A stretch of 64,000 nt of DNA from Flavobacterium sp. SM15 (GCF_022012335.1 NZ_JAKLTO010000005.1:62001-126000); one strand, 5' to 3'. Positions 45,150 to 53,187 are shown, numbered from the stretch's first letter. Numbers and translations are program-made. The notes: generated from the sequence alone by a model not told the origin.

Positions 45150-47363
45150 TTAATTTAAATTCTTCCACACATTGATTCCTGCTGTTGGGAAATGTCGAAC
45201 AGAATAGATTATATCTAAATCACCATCATTGTCAATGTCATGTAATTCGATTCCAGATATGTTTGAAATCGGGAAAAGAGGTTTAGGTCTAAATTTTCCT
45301 GATTTATCGTTTTCTAATATAATAATAGAATATTTATAACTAAATGTAATTTCTTCTTGAAATCCTTCGGATAAACCATATCTTGAAACATAGCATACAA
45401 TATCGTCATAGCCATCCTTATTCATATCACCAACTCTTAAATCTTCAATTTCAAAATTTTCAGTTGGAATATCAATACCTGTCCATTGATTATTGTCATT
45501 TTCTAACCATTTAAGATTATTAGTGGATAATTGTATACAATCGGTTTTATTATCATGGTCTAATTTAGCATTGAAAATACTCTTAATGAAATTTCCATAA
45601 AATGGACTTGTTTGTTTTTCCCATTTTTCAAGACCAAGATACTTAAACCAGATTGAAGATTTGTTATCGATAATATCCAAGATGCCATCTTCATTAACAT
45701 CCCAAATTGCTAATTTTGGGAATGATTTTTTATCCACCATTACTTCTATCCGATCTTTGCTAAATATTCCATTCCCCAAATTATTATAAAAGTAAAAGCC
45801 TCTTGTAGCATTATCCCAGTAATTGACTGCTATATCTTTAGTTCCGTTATTGTCATAATCAATAACCTCAAAACTTATTAGTCTATCTTTATCATCATGT
45901 ATACTTGTAAAGGAATTAAATTTTAAATTACCTTCATTTTTAAACCAGCCTAATTTACCATTGTCCCTATCGTCAGTACTTACTATTAGATCATTTTTTC
46001 CATCATTGTTAATATCCGAATATTTTAATGTGTTAATTATAAATGGGCTAATAGCTAATTCTTTTGCTTCAGAGTAATTTCCTTTGGTGTCTACAAGAAT
46101 ATAGAACAATTCATTGTTTAAGTGTCCGACAATATCCTTAGTACCATTGGTGTCTATATCAGCCATTATAAAACCTGCACATTGGGCACTCATTATCCAA
46201 GTGCTTAATTCTTTTAATTGTCCATCTTTAGTTTGTAAAGCCATATTATATCTAGGCCTAATTGTTCCTTGATTATCGTAAAAATATATTGCATCTTTAA
46301 TTTTATCACCGTCAAAATCTTCAAAAATAAATGACTTCGATTCCTTGATGTTTGGAATTAAACTTTTGTGGTTCTTAATAAAAGTATTATTTCCATTGTT
46401 TTTTGCCCAATTAATAAAGGGATTATTACTTCTTAGAGAGAAATATGCAATATCAAAATCTCCATCATAATCAAAATCTCCAATCTGGTAATCTTCCATT
46501 TCTAGTTGAGTAATCAAAGTATTAACTTTTCCTAACCCTCCGTTGTTTGTACGTTCTATCCAATAGATTCCAACATCTGAGTATCCAGAGGAGTACACTA
46601 AATCATGGTCGCCATCTTTGTCCATATCAATTAATCGGATGTTTGATATACTTTTGCTGGGAAGAACAAACGAATTAATTTTTACATATTTATTTTCTTT
46701 GAATGAATATGCATTTAAAATAGCCTTGTTATTTTGGTCATAGGAATTTTGATAGACCAATAATTCTTGTATCCGATCTTTATTAAGATCTAGTCCGAAA
46801 ATTGTATTAAAATCATTGAAGGAATTGTTAAATGCATTAAAATAGGTGTATTGAGTTTTTTTATCTCCTATATAAGCAACTGGAACTCCTTTAAGACCGG
46901 AAATGATAATATCGCGTATTCCGTCAGAATTGGCATCATATAAATACAATTTGGCATATTCAGCAGGTAAATAGGTTATTTTGTTTTTTTGTGGTTTTTT
47001 ATTAAAACCATTCTTCTCATTTATCAAAATATCAATATCACCATTTTTGTAAAGAACTACAATATCAATGTCTTTATCACCATCCATATCCTCTATATTG
47101 TAGTCTTCATATTCTTTCTTAGAATTACCAATTATTATCGTTTTTTGTTTTCTACCGGCTCCATCGTTAAGATATAAATAAGGAAAAGATATTATATCTA
47201 AATCACCATCACCATCAGCGTCAAAAGTTTTGATGCCTTTGTAGCTTAAGCCAGAGCCGTTGATTGTTTCTATTTGCCCTAAATCTTGGGCAGAACAAAC
47301 TCCATATATTAAGAAAAAAAGAAAAGTGTATAAATGATAAATTATTCTATTCAAATTTTTCAT
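45150..47363 (-). CDS. Secreted FG-GAP/VCBS repeat protein
   Basis: 737 residues. A signal peptide (FLFFLIYGVCSAQ) is followed by about a dozen FG-GAP repeats across the whole length (FDADGDGDLDIISF, YDANSDGIRDIIIS, DMDKDGDHDLVYSS, WDVNEDGILDIIDN, DMNKDGYDDIVCYV, DIDNDGDLDIIYSV), each a calcium-binding blade of a beta-propeller. There is no T9SS sorting tail; the protein ends after the last blade, so it may be periplasmic. A TATATTTG -7 element lies upstream near 47410. Ligand unknown. Confidence 0.8.
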   Translation of the reverse strand: MKNLNRIIYHLYTFLFFLIYGVCSAQDLGQIETINGSGLSYKGIKTFDADGDGDLDIISFPYLYLNDGAGRKQKTIIIGNSKKEYEDYNIEDMDGDKDIDIVVLYKNGDIDILINEKNGFNKKPQKNKITYLPAEYAKLYLYDANSDGIRDIIISGLKGVPVAYIGDKKTQYTYFNAFNNSFNDFNTIFGLDLNKDRIQELLVYQNSYDQNNKAILNAYSFKENKYVKINSFVLPSKSISNIRLIDMDKDGDHDLVYSSGYSDVGIYWIERTNNGGLGKVNTLITQLEMEDYQIGDFDYDGDFDIAYFSLRSNNPFINWAKNNGNNTFIKNHKSLIPNIKESKSFIFEDFDGDKIKDAIYFYDNQGTIRPRYNMALQTKDGQLKELSTWIMSAQCAGFIMADIDTNGTKDIVGHLNNELFYILVDTKGNYSEAKELAISPFIINTLKYSDINNDGKNDLIVSTDDRDNGKLGWFKNEGNLKFNSFTSIHDDKDRLISFEVIDYDNNGTKDIAVNYWDNATRGFYFYNNLGNGIFSKDRIEVMVDKKSFPKLAIWDVNEDGILDIIDNKSSIWFKYLGLEKWEKQTSPFYGNFIKSIFNAKLDHDNKTDCIQLSTNNLKWLENDNNQWTGIDIPTENFEIEDLRVGDMNKDGYDDIVCYVSRYGLSEGFQEEITFSYKYSIIILENDKSGKFRPKPLFPISNISGIELHDIDNDGDLDIIYSVRHFPTAGINVWKNLN

Positions 47364-47492
47364 TTTTATTTAGTTTTTATTATAATTCTATTTATAACTG
47401 AAATCAAATATAACAATTTGGTTCTATGTCTGTTTTATGATTCTTATAGTTTTAATCTTTAGAAATCAAAAAAGACGCCTCAAAAACGTCTT

Positions 47493-47615
47493 TCATTTCC
47501 TATCCCTCCAACTACCATTATACCCACGATACTTCCTACCATCATAAACCTTCCCACGCAACCAAACCCCGGCAAGTACAAACACAATTAACCCTAAAAT
47601 TTCATACCATTACAT
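47493..47615 (-). pseudogene. Microprotein copy 3, nonsense at codon 2
   Basis: Identical in length to the intact copy 4, with the downstream frame preserved, but codon 2 is TAA where the others have GAA, so ATG is followed at once by a stop. The promoter (47627-47620) and 4-nt spacing are intact. The lesion is probably recent, because the rest of the frame has changed mainly at silent positions. Confidence 0.65.
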
Positions 47616-47815
47616 ACCCCAAAAATACAGCGAGTAGGGTAGTGGTTATGATGAAGGCAAAATACTCTGTTTTAGATAACTATTTATCCCAAATTGATAA
47701 CCATTTTATATCGCTAAAAAAACAAAAAGATGCCCTAAATCATATATTGCATAGACAGTAAACAAGTTTTAATTTTGCTTTAAAGCTCCGTTTTTACAAA
47801 ACCACTGTTAGCTGC
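47616..47815 (-). repeat. Microprotein upstream block and attC-like tail E
   Basis: This 200-bp stretch holds the -7 box, the conserved block with GGGATAA-atag-TTATC, and at 47750-47815 a tail ending AAAACCACTGTTAGCTGCTGCC next to the stop of the gene at 47831. No gene is seen here. Confidence 0.5.
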
Positions 47816-47830
47816 TGCCTTCTCCTTTTA

Positions 47831-48595
47831 TTAACTATTAGCCTTCAATTTATGTTGCTTGTGTGCAATGAAAAGCAGAACAGTCATAATACTTGCTGAA
47901 ACAAGAGAAGAATTTAAAGTTCCAAGATACAACCCACCTTTGTCAAGCGGTTTAGTTAAAAAATCACCAAACGTTGCGCCAAATGGTCGGGTGAAAACAA
48001 ATGCAACCCAAAACAGAAGGATATGATTTATTTTAGTAAGGTTGTGAAGAAGCACAACAATAAGGATTACTCCGCCAGTTACTAAAGCACCTTGCAGATA
48101 ACTTAATCCGAAATAGTCGCTAAGAAAATCTCCGAAGGCTGTTCCCAAACTATTAGAGAAAAGAATAGCTGTCCAGTAATAAATTTCCTTTTGCTTGTTT
48201 TTAATTGGATAAACTTCAAGGTTTTTGTATTTTTCAAACCAGAGAAACAATGTTAACAGTAAGCAGTTCATAAGCAAAGTACTTCCTACTGTGTATCCCA
48301 AATGCAAAGTTCTGTCAATGTAATCTGATATTTCCGTTCCCAAAGTTGTCGTACCAATGATAACAAGCCAATAAATGACTGGGGTATATTTTTTGACTGC
48401 AAGTTGCGCGAGTAATACAACAAGGAAAAAAGCTAAGGTCACTGCAATGCCAACAGTGTAACCTAAATTAAGTGTCATGGAAATGAAATCGCCTAATGTT
48501 TCACCAAGAGTGGTAGCGACAATTTTCATGAGCCAAAAAATTAGATTGATTTTAGCGACCTTGTTCAGTTGTTCAATTGTTTTGTTAGTTGTCAT
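47831..48595 (-). CDS. COG4705-type membrane protein
   Basis: 254 residues with eight hydrophobic helices arranged as four internal repeats: VATTLGETLGDFISMTLNLGYTVG, GTTTLGTEISDYIDRTLHLGYTVG, FSNSLGTAFGDFLSDYFGLSYLQG and FTRPFGATFGDFLTKPLDKGGLYLG. This is the pattern of the COG4705 uncharacterised membrane-anchored proteins. The repeated Gly/Asp residues suggest a channel or transporter. It is flanked on both sides by attC-like tails and so looks like a cassette-like single gene. Confidence 0.8.
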   Translation of the reverse strand: MTTNKTIEQLNKVAKINLIFWLMKIVATTLGETLGDFISMTLNLGYTVGIAVTLAFFLVVLLAQLAVKKYTPVIYWLVIIGTTTLGTEISDYIDRTLHLGYTVGSTLLMNCLLLTLFLWFEKYKNLEVYPIKNKQKEIYYWTAILFSNSLGTAFGDFLSDYFGLSYLQGALVTGGVILIVVLLHNLTKINHILLFWVAFVFTRPFGATFGDFLTKPLDKGGLYLGTLNSSLVSASIMTVLLFIAHKQHKLKANS

Positions 48596-48624
48596 ATTTT
48601 GCTGTTTTGTTGTAATGGGGTTTT

Positions 48625-48782
48625 AGCTAACGTCCTGCCAGTTTTCCGTCAGTTTTTTATTACTGACGTTTATAGATATACCTAAAAAAGGTGAAAGAAA
48701 AAATGTTATTCAAAAGAAGAAAATTTGCAAAAGCTTACCAATAAATACTAAAACCCACAATTGCCCAAAACCGTTGTTAGCT
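48625..48782 (-). repeat. attC-like tail element B (complete)
   Basis: Bounded by AGCTAAC (48625-48631) and its exact inverse GTTAGCT (48776-48782). Inside are a CGTCAG/CTGACG hairpin (48647-48668) and the conserved ACCCACAATTGCCCAAAAC block. The stop codon of the protease gene lies within GTTAGCT. Size and inverted ends recall integron attC sites, but the boxes deviate from GTTRRRY and no integron integrase is in the window. Confidence 0.55.
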
Positions 48783-49493
48783 GCCGTTGTTACTTTTAAA
48801 CAGCTGTTTATTCCATGTTAGTAATAACAAAATGAATACTATAAAACAAATCAAAGCGATAATGTTTATTTGGATAATAAACGCATGAATTGTTGCGGTA
48901 ACTAATATAGATCTTGTTTGTGAAACTGCAAACGTAAGAATGAAAGCGAAGATTATGCAGAATGCAAAGAAAATCCAAAAACCTCCATATTGATCAAAAT
49001 TGCTAAAAACTAAAAGATGCCAAGCACACCAGAAAACACCAGAAACTAAACTTTTAATTACGTAATTTGTTTTTCCTAAACTCTCAATCAAATAGCCTCT
49101 CCAAGCATATTCCTCCATTATATTATATACTAAAGCGAAAGAACAAATAATGAAAGCCCAAGAGTGTTTATTTATGTCTTCTCCATTGTTCATCCCATAA
49201 ATCGAATAACAGGAAAACAAAATAACAGGAAATAAAATACTTTTCATTTTGTTATTTCCAAACAATGTGATTTTCTGTTCAACTTTGCTAAAGTGATAGA
49301 ATAATAGAGAAACTATTAAAGTTACAAATCCATGATTATAATTGAATGAAAATGAAACATCTGAAATTTGTTCTAAAAGTAATTTTAATAAATTGGGTAG
49401 CTTTCGAGCAAAGTAAGTTCCTAAAAGTATAATTCCATAAAACAACAAAATTCTTAACCAATTTATTACTCTAATTTGTTCTGATAGTTTCAT
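48777..49493 (-). CDS. CPBP family intramembrane metalloprotease
   Basis: 238 residues with seven or so TM helices. Conserved CPBP/Abi motifs are present: MEEYAWRGYL (EExxxR, motif 1), WCAWHLLVF (motif 2 His) and ATIHAFI (motif 4 His). Related proteins cleave prenylated or membrane substrates, and some protect producers from bacteriocins. It ends in the attC-like element B and is probably a single-gene cassette. Confidence 0.85.
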   Translation of the reverse strand: MKLSEQIRVINWLRILLFYGIILLGTYFARKLPNLLKLLLEQISDVSFSFNYNHGFVTLIVSLLFYHFSKVEQKITLFGNNKMKSILFPVILFSCYSIYGMNNGEDINKHSWAFIICSFALVYNIMEEYAWRGYLIESLGKTNYVIKSLVSGVFWCAWHLLVFSNFDQYGGFWIFFAFCIIFAFILTFAVSQTRSILVTATIHAFIIQINIIALICFIVFILLLLTWNKQLFKSNNGS

Positions 49494-49637
49494 TTTTTTA
49501 GTTACTAATATTTGTGATATTGGTTTTCTTACAATGATAGTTAATTTATAAGTATATTCAATTGACTAAATATATCCAAACACGAATATAAGTGTTTAAA
49601 CTTTTACCTACAAAAAAAGACGCTTCAAAAGCGCCTT
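49494..49637. other. Intergenic region and terminator hairpin
   Basis: No gene is seen. AGACGC-ttcaaaa-GCGCCT (49618-49636) forms the terminator of microprotein copy 4. The rest is AT-rich leader of the CPBP protease gene. Confidence 0.45.
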
Positions 49638-49760
49638 TCATTTCCTTTTCCTCCAACTACCATTATACCCACGATACTTCCTGCCATCATAAACCTTTCC
49701 CCGCAACCAAACCCCGGCAAGTACAAATACAATTAACCCTAAAATTTCATACCATTCCAT
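49638..49760 (-). CDS. One-TM microprotein, copy 4 (intact)
   Basis: 40 residues: start MEWYEILGLIVFVLAGVW, TM helix about residues 5-19, basic tail RGYNGSWRKRK. The -7 box TATTTTTG (49772-49765) is 4 nt from the ATG. Upstream, GGATAA-atag-TTATCC (near 49820-49835) is a conserved inverted repeat. It is the best-preserved member of a four-copy family in this window. The topology (short N-terminus, one helix, basic C-tail) resembles small type I toxins or membrane-regulatory microproteins. Confidence 0.65.
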   Translation of the reverse strand: MEWYEILGLIVFVLAGVWLRGKVYDGRKYRGYNGSWRKRK

Positions 49761-49936
49761 AACCCAAAAATACAGTAAGTAGGACAGTGGTGGTTATGCT
49801 AAAAGTAAATGCTCCGTTTTGGATAACTATTTATCCCGAATTGACAACTTTAAAAAGAGGTCTTCAATAAAGTATATATAATTGAGTTTTGCATCTTGTA
49901 ATTAGTTCTATATTCTCAATACTATTTCATATAAAG

Positions 49937-50296
49937 TTATTTTTCTAATTCCAAAGTATAATATACAATAGATTCAAATTCAAAATTGATTTCATGACGT
50001 AAATCGTTAGTGAAATTTTTGTTTACATAAAATATGTCATGATTTTTACCTACATATAAGGAATGATATTTGGACATATAATTAAAAAAACAATTTAATT
50101 GTTCAAAGTTTAACTCTAAGGCAGGATGTGGTTTTTTTGCATACAAATCTTTCCATTTTTCAATCTTTAAGTAGTTTGAATACGCGGGAGGCTTTTCTTC
50201 GTAGTGATCTGTGCAGTGTAAAACCATTGCTAAAAACAATTCTCTATCGATTCCTAAATCAAAAAGAACTTTGACATTTTGTATTCTTTCTTTCAT
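49937..50296 (-). CDS. Small cytosolic protein of unknown function
   Basis: 119 residues, no signal or TM, mostly helical with a short beta segment (SLYVGKNHDIFYVNKNFTNDLRHEINFEFES). Aromatic-rich and acidic. No family recognised. It lies alone between the microprotein unit and the HNH-like gene. Confidence 0.5.
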   Translation of the reverse strand: MKERIQNVKVLFDLGIDRELFLAMVLHCTDHYEEKPPAYSNYLKIEKWKDLYAKKPHPALELNFEQLNCFFNYMSKYHSLYVGKNHDIFYVNKNFTNDLRHEINFEFESIVYYTLELEK

Positions 50297-50415
50297 ATTT
50301 ATTTTTTAATAGAATTTCTTATAGTTTTATTGAGAAGATTATACTTTTTTTAATTAGTGTTAAAAGTAAACCACTTAATAATCAAATTGCACAAAACGGC
50401 TATTAGCAACTGGTA

Positions 50416-51321
50416 CTATTTGAACAAAGCATTGTTTTCTGATGGTTTAAAGTTTATTTTAAAATTATCATCTAGTCTAACTTTTTCTAACCAGTTCATT
50501 TCAAAATGACCAAAACCCCATTGAGGTTTATTCTTCATTTTTTGGGTAACAAAATCAAAGTTTAAAGGTAGAAATACTTCTGAATTCAAATTTTGATCGT
50601 TTGAATTAAAAGGTAAGAATATTTGAAGTCTATGAAACCCATAAGCCAATATAAATGTAAATTCAGGGGAGTTTACATCCTGTTTTCTTTTGGCAAGAAA
50701 AGCTAACGGTTTTAAAATTGGTGGTCTACCTTCATTGTGAATTAATAACAATGGTAGGTTATTATCATCAAATTTTTTATCAGGGACACTTAACCAATCA
50801 ATTGCTTTTTCAAACTTCCAAATGTCATCGGAGCTCAACATTGATAAACCAAATTTTGTTAGTGCTTTATAAACATACAATGGGATAAATGACTGAGTAC
50901 TAGCTTTTACAGTTAGAACACCATTTTCAAGGCTCATATTATTTGCATCAGTTTCAACTTTCGCAACAACTCTATTCTCACCGACAAACTGTGTTGTAAT
51001 ATTTTTGTCTTTAAACTTTGGAAAGTTTTTTTTGCCTTTTATAGGAATGAAGGTGTTTTTGATACCACTAAAAGCACTAAGATGTGTTTCATAAATACCA
51101 AATTTATTATTACATGCATCGCATTCATTGAAGCAAAAAGAGTCTTTGTTCCCCGTAAATTCAGGTATTAAATGTGCTCTTGATTTAAAAGTTGAATTTG
51201 GTGAATTACAATAACGACAAACACGAAATTCTTTTTCGGGAGTTGTATAGTTTAATATTGAAGTTTGAATTTCATAAGTCTCATAAAATTCAGCCTGTTC
51301 TACTATATAACTAATTTTCAT
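50416..51321 (-). CDS. HNH_5-type nuclease-like protein
   Basis: 301 residues. Residues 33-80 form a treble-clef-like motif: CRYCNSPNSTFKSRAHLIPE, FTGNKD, CNECDACNNKFG-type spacing (ECDACNNKFGIYE). The two CxxC pairs should bind zinc and the AHLIPE His is the HNH general base. The C-terminal 200 residues are mixed with no known domain. Similar stand-alone proteins occur in defence-rich accessory regions. An attC-like end (GGCTATTAGCAACTGG, about 50395) follows its stop codon. Confidence 0.7.
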   Translation of the reverse strand: MKISYIVEQAEFYETYEIQTSILNYTTPEKEFRVCRYCNSPNSTFKSRAHLIPEFTGNKDSFCFNECDACNNKFGIYETHLSAFSGIKNTFIPIKGKKNFPKFKDKNITTQFVGENRVVAKVETDANNMSLENGVLTVKASTQSFIPLYVYKALTKFGLSMLSSDDIWKFEKAIDWLSVPDKKFDDNNLPLLLIHNEGRPPILKPLAFLAKRKQDVNSPEFTFILAYGFHRLQIFLPFNSNDQNLNSEVFLPLNFDFVTQKMKNKPQWGFGHFEMNWLEKVRLDDNFKINFKPSENNALFK

Positions 51322-51351
51322 ACATTAATATTTGAAAGTGTTTTTTTATGT

Positions 51352-51480
51352 ACTTGGTACTAACGTTCCTTGGTGTTTGGTAAGGATTTTATTCCTTTAA
51401 TTTATTTTAGCACTTAGGTAAATTACAAAATGCTCATCCGATTATGCATTAACCTCGCTGTTTCATAAAACCACTGTTAT
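51352..51480 (-). repeat. attC-like tail C
   Basis: Between two minus-strand genes: ACTAACGTTCC at one end and AAAACCACTGTTATAAAT at the other, of the same layout as elements A and B but more divergent. Confidence 0.35.
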
Positions 51481-51529
51481 AAATAGTTTTTAATCATTTG
51501 AAACTCTTTTCCATAATATTGCATTCAAA

Positions 51530-52306
51530 TTAACTATTCTCTGCGGTATTCAAACTTTCATAATAATTTTTAAGGTTTTGAATCCTGTCTTGCAATGGTT
51601 TTGTTATAGATTCGTTAAGTAGTATTTCAAAAATATAAATGAGTTTTGAGTAGTATATATAAGTCATCAAACTTTCCAAATCTTTTTTGTATTCATCTTT
51701 AAGCTTACTATTATTATTAATTGATATAAAAATGTAGTGATAGTCAATTATCATGCTGGTTAATGTTAAGTAGATTCCCATATAACTATCTTGTAATCTT
51801 GGGTTTTTTGTTCCATTTTTTTCTTTTTCCTTTTTATCTCTGAAAAATTCTATCAAAAAAAGTTGAATAGCTTGTAATCCAACAAAGTTGTATTTTTTTG
51901 CATTTTTATCATCTAACTCATTGATATTAGTTATCAATTTGTTATTATGATAAGAAATATTAAAGTTGTTGAATTCATTGATAAACAGATTAAGACGTGT
52001 TCTGTAATTTCCAAAGATAAAATCTATGTGCTGGTCTTCTTGAGTTTTATTGAATTGCTTTTTTATTTCTTCATTTGCAATGATTTGCATATAAAAAGCA
52101 AGGAAAGTTAATAGAGCGGCACCGATTGCAATAATTGGATTAAGTATACCTCCCATAGCATCACCAAACACGCCAAAATTAGAGGGAAGTTTATCTATTG
52201 CAACTAATTGAAAAGTGATTGCAACTACTCCTAAAATTGTTATTCCTATACATAGTATAGTTGCAATTATAAATCGTTTTAATGAAGGTTCGTAATTATG
52301 AAGCAT
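51530..52306 (-). CDS. AbiC-like putative phage abortive infection protein
   Basis: 258 residues. Two N-terminal TM helices (IIATILCIGITILGVVAITF; NPIIAIGAALLTFLAFYMQII) surround the family signature FGVFGDAMGGILNPIIA. A cytosolic helical part of about 180 residues follows. This matches the putative AbiC-like family (Pfam putAbiC), whose founding member aborts phage infection. It is driven by palindrome-box copy 6, and an XRE-type gene lies upstream behind a terminator. Confidence 0.78.
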   Translation of the reverse strand: MLHNYEPSLKRFIIATILCIGITILGVVAITFQLVAIDKLPSNFGVFGDAMGGILNPIIAIGAALLTFLAFYMQIIANEEIKKQFNKTQEDQHIDFIFGNYRTRLNLFINEFNNFNISYHNNKLITNINELDDKNAKKYNFVGLQAIQLFLIEFFRDKKEKEKNGTKNPRLQDSYMGIYLTLTSMIIDYHYIFISINNNSKLKDEYKKDLESLMTYIYYSKLIYIFEILLNESITKPLQDRIQNLKNYYESLNTAENS

Positions 52307-52380
52307 TTTGAATATCTATATTAGTTTTACTATTATTTTTTAAGAATTAATATAACTTGAAAAAGGTACAAAGTTGATAT

Positions 52381-52425
52381 CAAAAATAAGAATAATCTTA
52401 AATAAACAATTACGGTTTCCCGTAA
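52381..52425 (-). promoter_or_regulatory. Palindrome-box promoter, copy 6
   Basis: Minus strand: TTACGGGAAACCGTAA (52425-52410), 21 bp, TATTTTTG (52388-52381). The spacer shares TTAAGATTATTCT-like sequence with copy 3. Confidence 0.78.
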
Positions 52426-52430
52426 ATAAA

Positions 52431-52459
52431 AAAAGGATACTAATCAGCATCCTTTTTTT
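52431..52459 (-). terminator. Terminator of the small HTH gene
   Basis: AAAAGGAT ... ATCCTTTT around a 10-nt loop; it overlaps the stop codon of the gene at 52458 and abuts palindrome-box copy 6. Confidence 0.65.
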
Positions 52460-52679
52460 ATAATTCAACAATTTTAAAAAACTCCGAAAGTTTAATATTC
52501 CTCGCTTCACAAATTTTTATAATTGTCTCTAGACTAATTTTATAGTTCTCATCATTCTTAATGCTTCGAACAGTCTTTTCGTCAATCCCGTGATCTAAAG
52601 CAAAAGACCTTTGGGACTTAGCGTGGCTAATCCATTCATTTGCTATATAATCAACTATTTTACGATTAACCTCTATCAT
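52458..52679 (-). CDS. Small XRE-type helix-turn-helix regulator
   Basis: 73 residues comprising one HTH (SHAKSQRSFALDHGIDEKTVRSIKNDENYKISLETIIKICEARNIKLSEFF). This is the fold of phage-type repressors and antitoxins. It precedes the AbiC-like gene but is separated by a terminator and separate promoter. It could repress a neighbour. Confidence 0.75.
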   Translation of the reverse strand: MIEVNRKIVDYIANEWISHAKSQRSFALDHGIDEKTVRSIKNDENYKISLETIIKICEARNIKLSEFFKIVEL

Positions 52680-52820
52680 TGTATTGCAAATGAACTCTTA
52701 AATAGGAAAAATAATTCGGAGCGAAATCCGCATTTCAAAATATTTTCTTATATTTGTAATGAAATACATATTTTTGCGATTCTTCATATAGAAAACATTT
52801 GAAGCATTCGCTTTGAATCT

Positions 52821-52931
52821 CGTTATCAAAAACTGGTAATTTTTAACGCACGAGATGATAAGTTAAGATGCTCACGTCCTTGGCGTGGGCTCACTTATTC
52901 GTGCGTAGGGTATACCAGTGCCTTGATAGCG
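52821..52931. other. Nested long hairpin element
   Basis: Successive paired blocks: CGTTATCAA/TTGATAGCG (52821-52829 with 52923-52931), ACTGGTA/TACCAGT (52832-52838 with 52913-52919), ACGCACGA/TCGTGCGT (52846-52853 with 52899-52906), ATAAGT/ACTTAT (52858-52863 with 52893-52898) and GCTCACG/CGTGGGC (52870-52876 with 52884-52890). These make about 37 bp in one stem with only small bulges. Either a structured RNA or a cruciform recombination or insertion site. It marks the switch from AT-rich minus-strand genes to the GC-richer SusC locus. Confidence 0.6.
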
Positions 52932-53050
52932 GATAAGCTGAGTTCCACGCTTTTTTTATGCACTAAACTCTCTTTTTTTCAAAGCAAAACTTCTTTTTCA
53001 CAGGCTCGCAAAATCACAATAAAACTGGCTTGGTTTTCCTTGCCGTTATA

Positions 53051-53095
53051 TGCCACTATGGCTTAGCTGCATTAAGCGAATAGTGGCATTGTTTT
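53051..53095. terminator. Strong hairpin, possible bidirectional terminator
   Basis: TGCCACTAT (53051-53059) pairs with ATAGTGGCA (53080-53088), enclosing GCTTA/TAAGC; TTGTTTT follows. It lies 140 bp before the SusC start. Confidence 0.45.
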
Positions 53096-53150
53096 ACAAT
53101 GTTAAACTAAATGGTTGTGCCTATGGTGTAAACTTTCTTCAGAATAAAAA

Positions 53151-53187
53151 ACCTCCTGTCCCAGTGTTGGCGCATCAGGCAGAAGGT
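53151..53187 (+). promoter_or_regulatory. Leader hairpin before susC
   Basis: ACCTcCTG pairs with CAGaAGGT with one mismatch, 44 bp before the start codon. It may be a 5'UTR control element. I found no clear -7/-33 promoter here. Confidence 0.3.

Noticed and set aside
40979..51480. True CRISPR array in the repeat-rich orphan region
   Set aside because: Repeats are dispersed, of several types and hundreds to thousands of bases apart; there is no regular repeat-spacer pattern and no cas gene.
52821..52931. Nested hairpin as SRP RNA, 6S RNA or tmRNA
   Set aside because: It lacks the SRP GGAAGCA-type apical motif, the size and bubble of 6S, and any tRNA-like ends or tag ORF.
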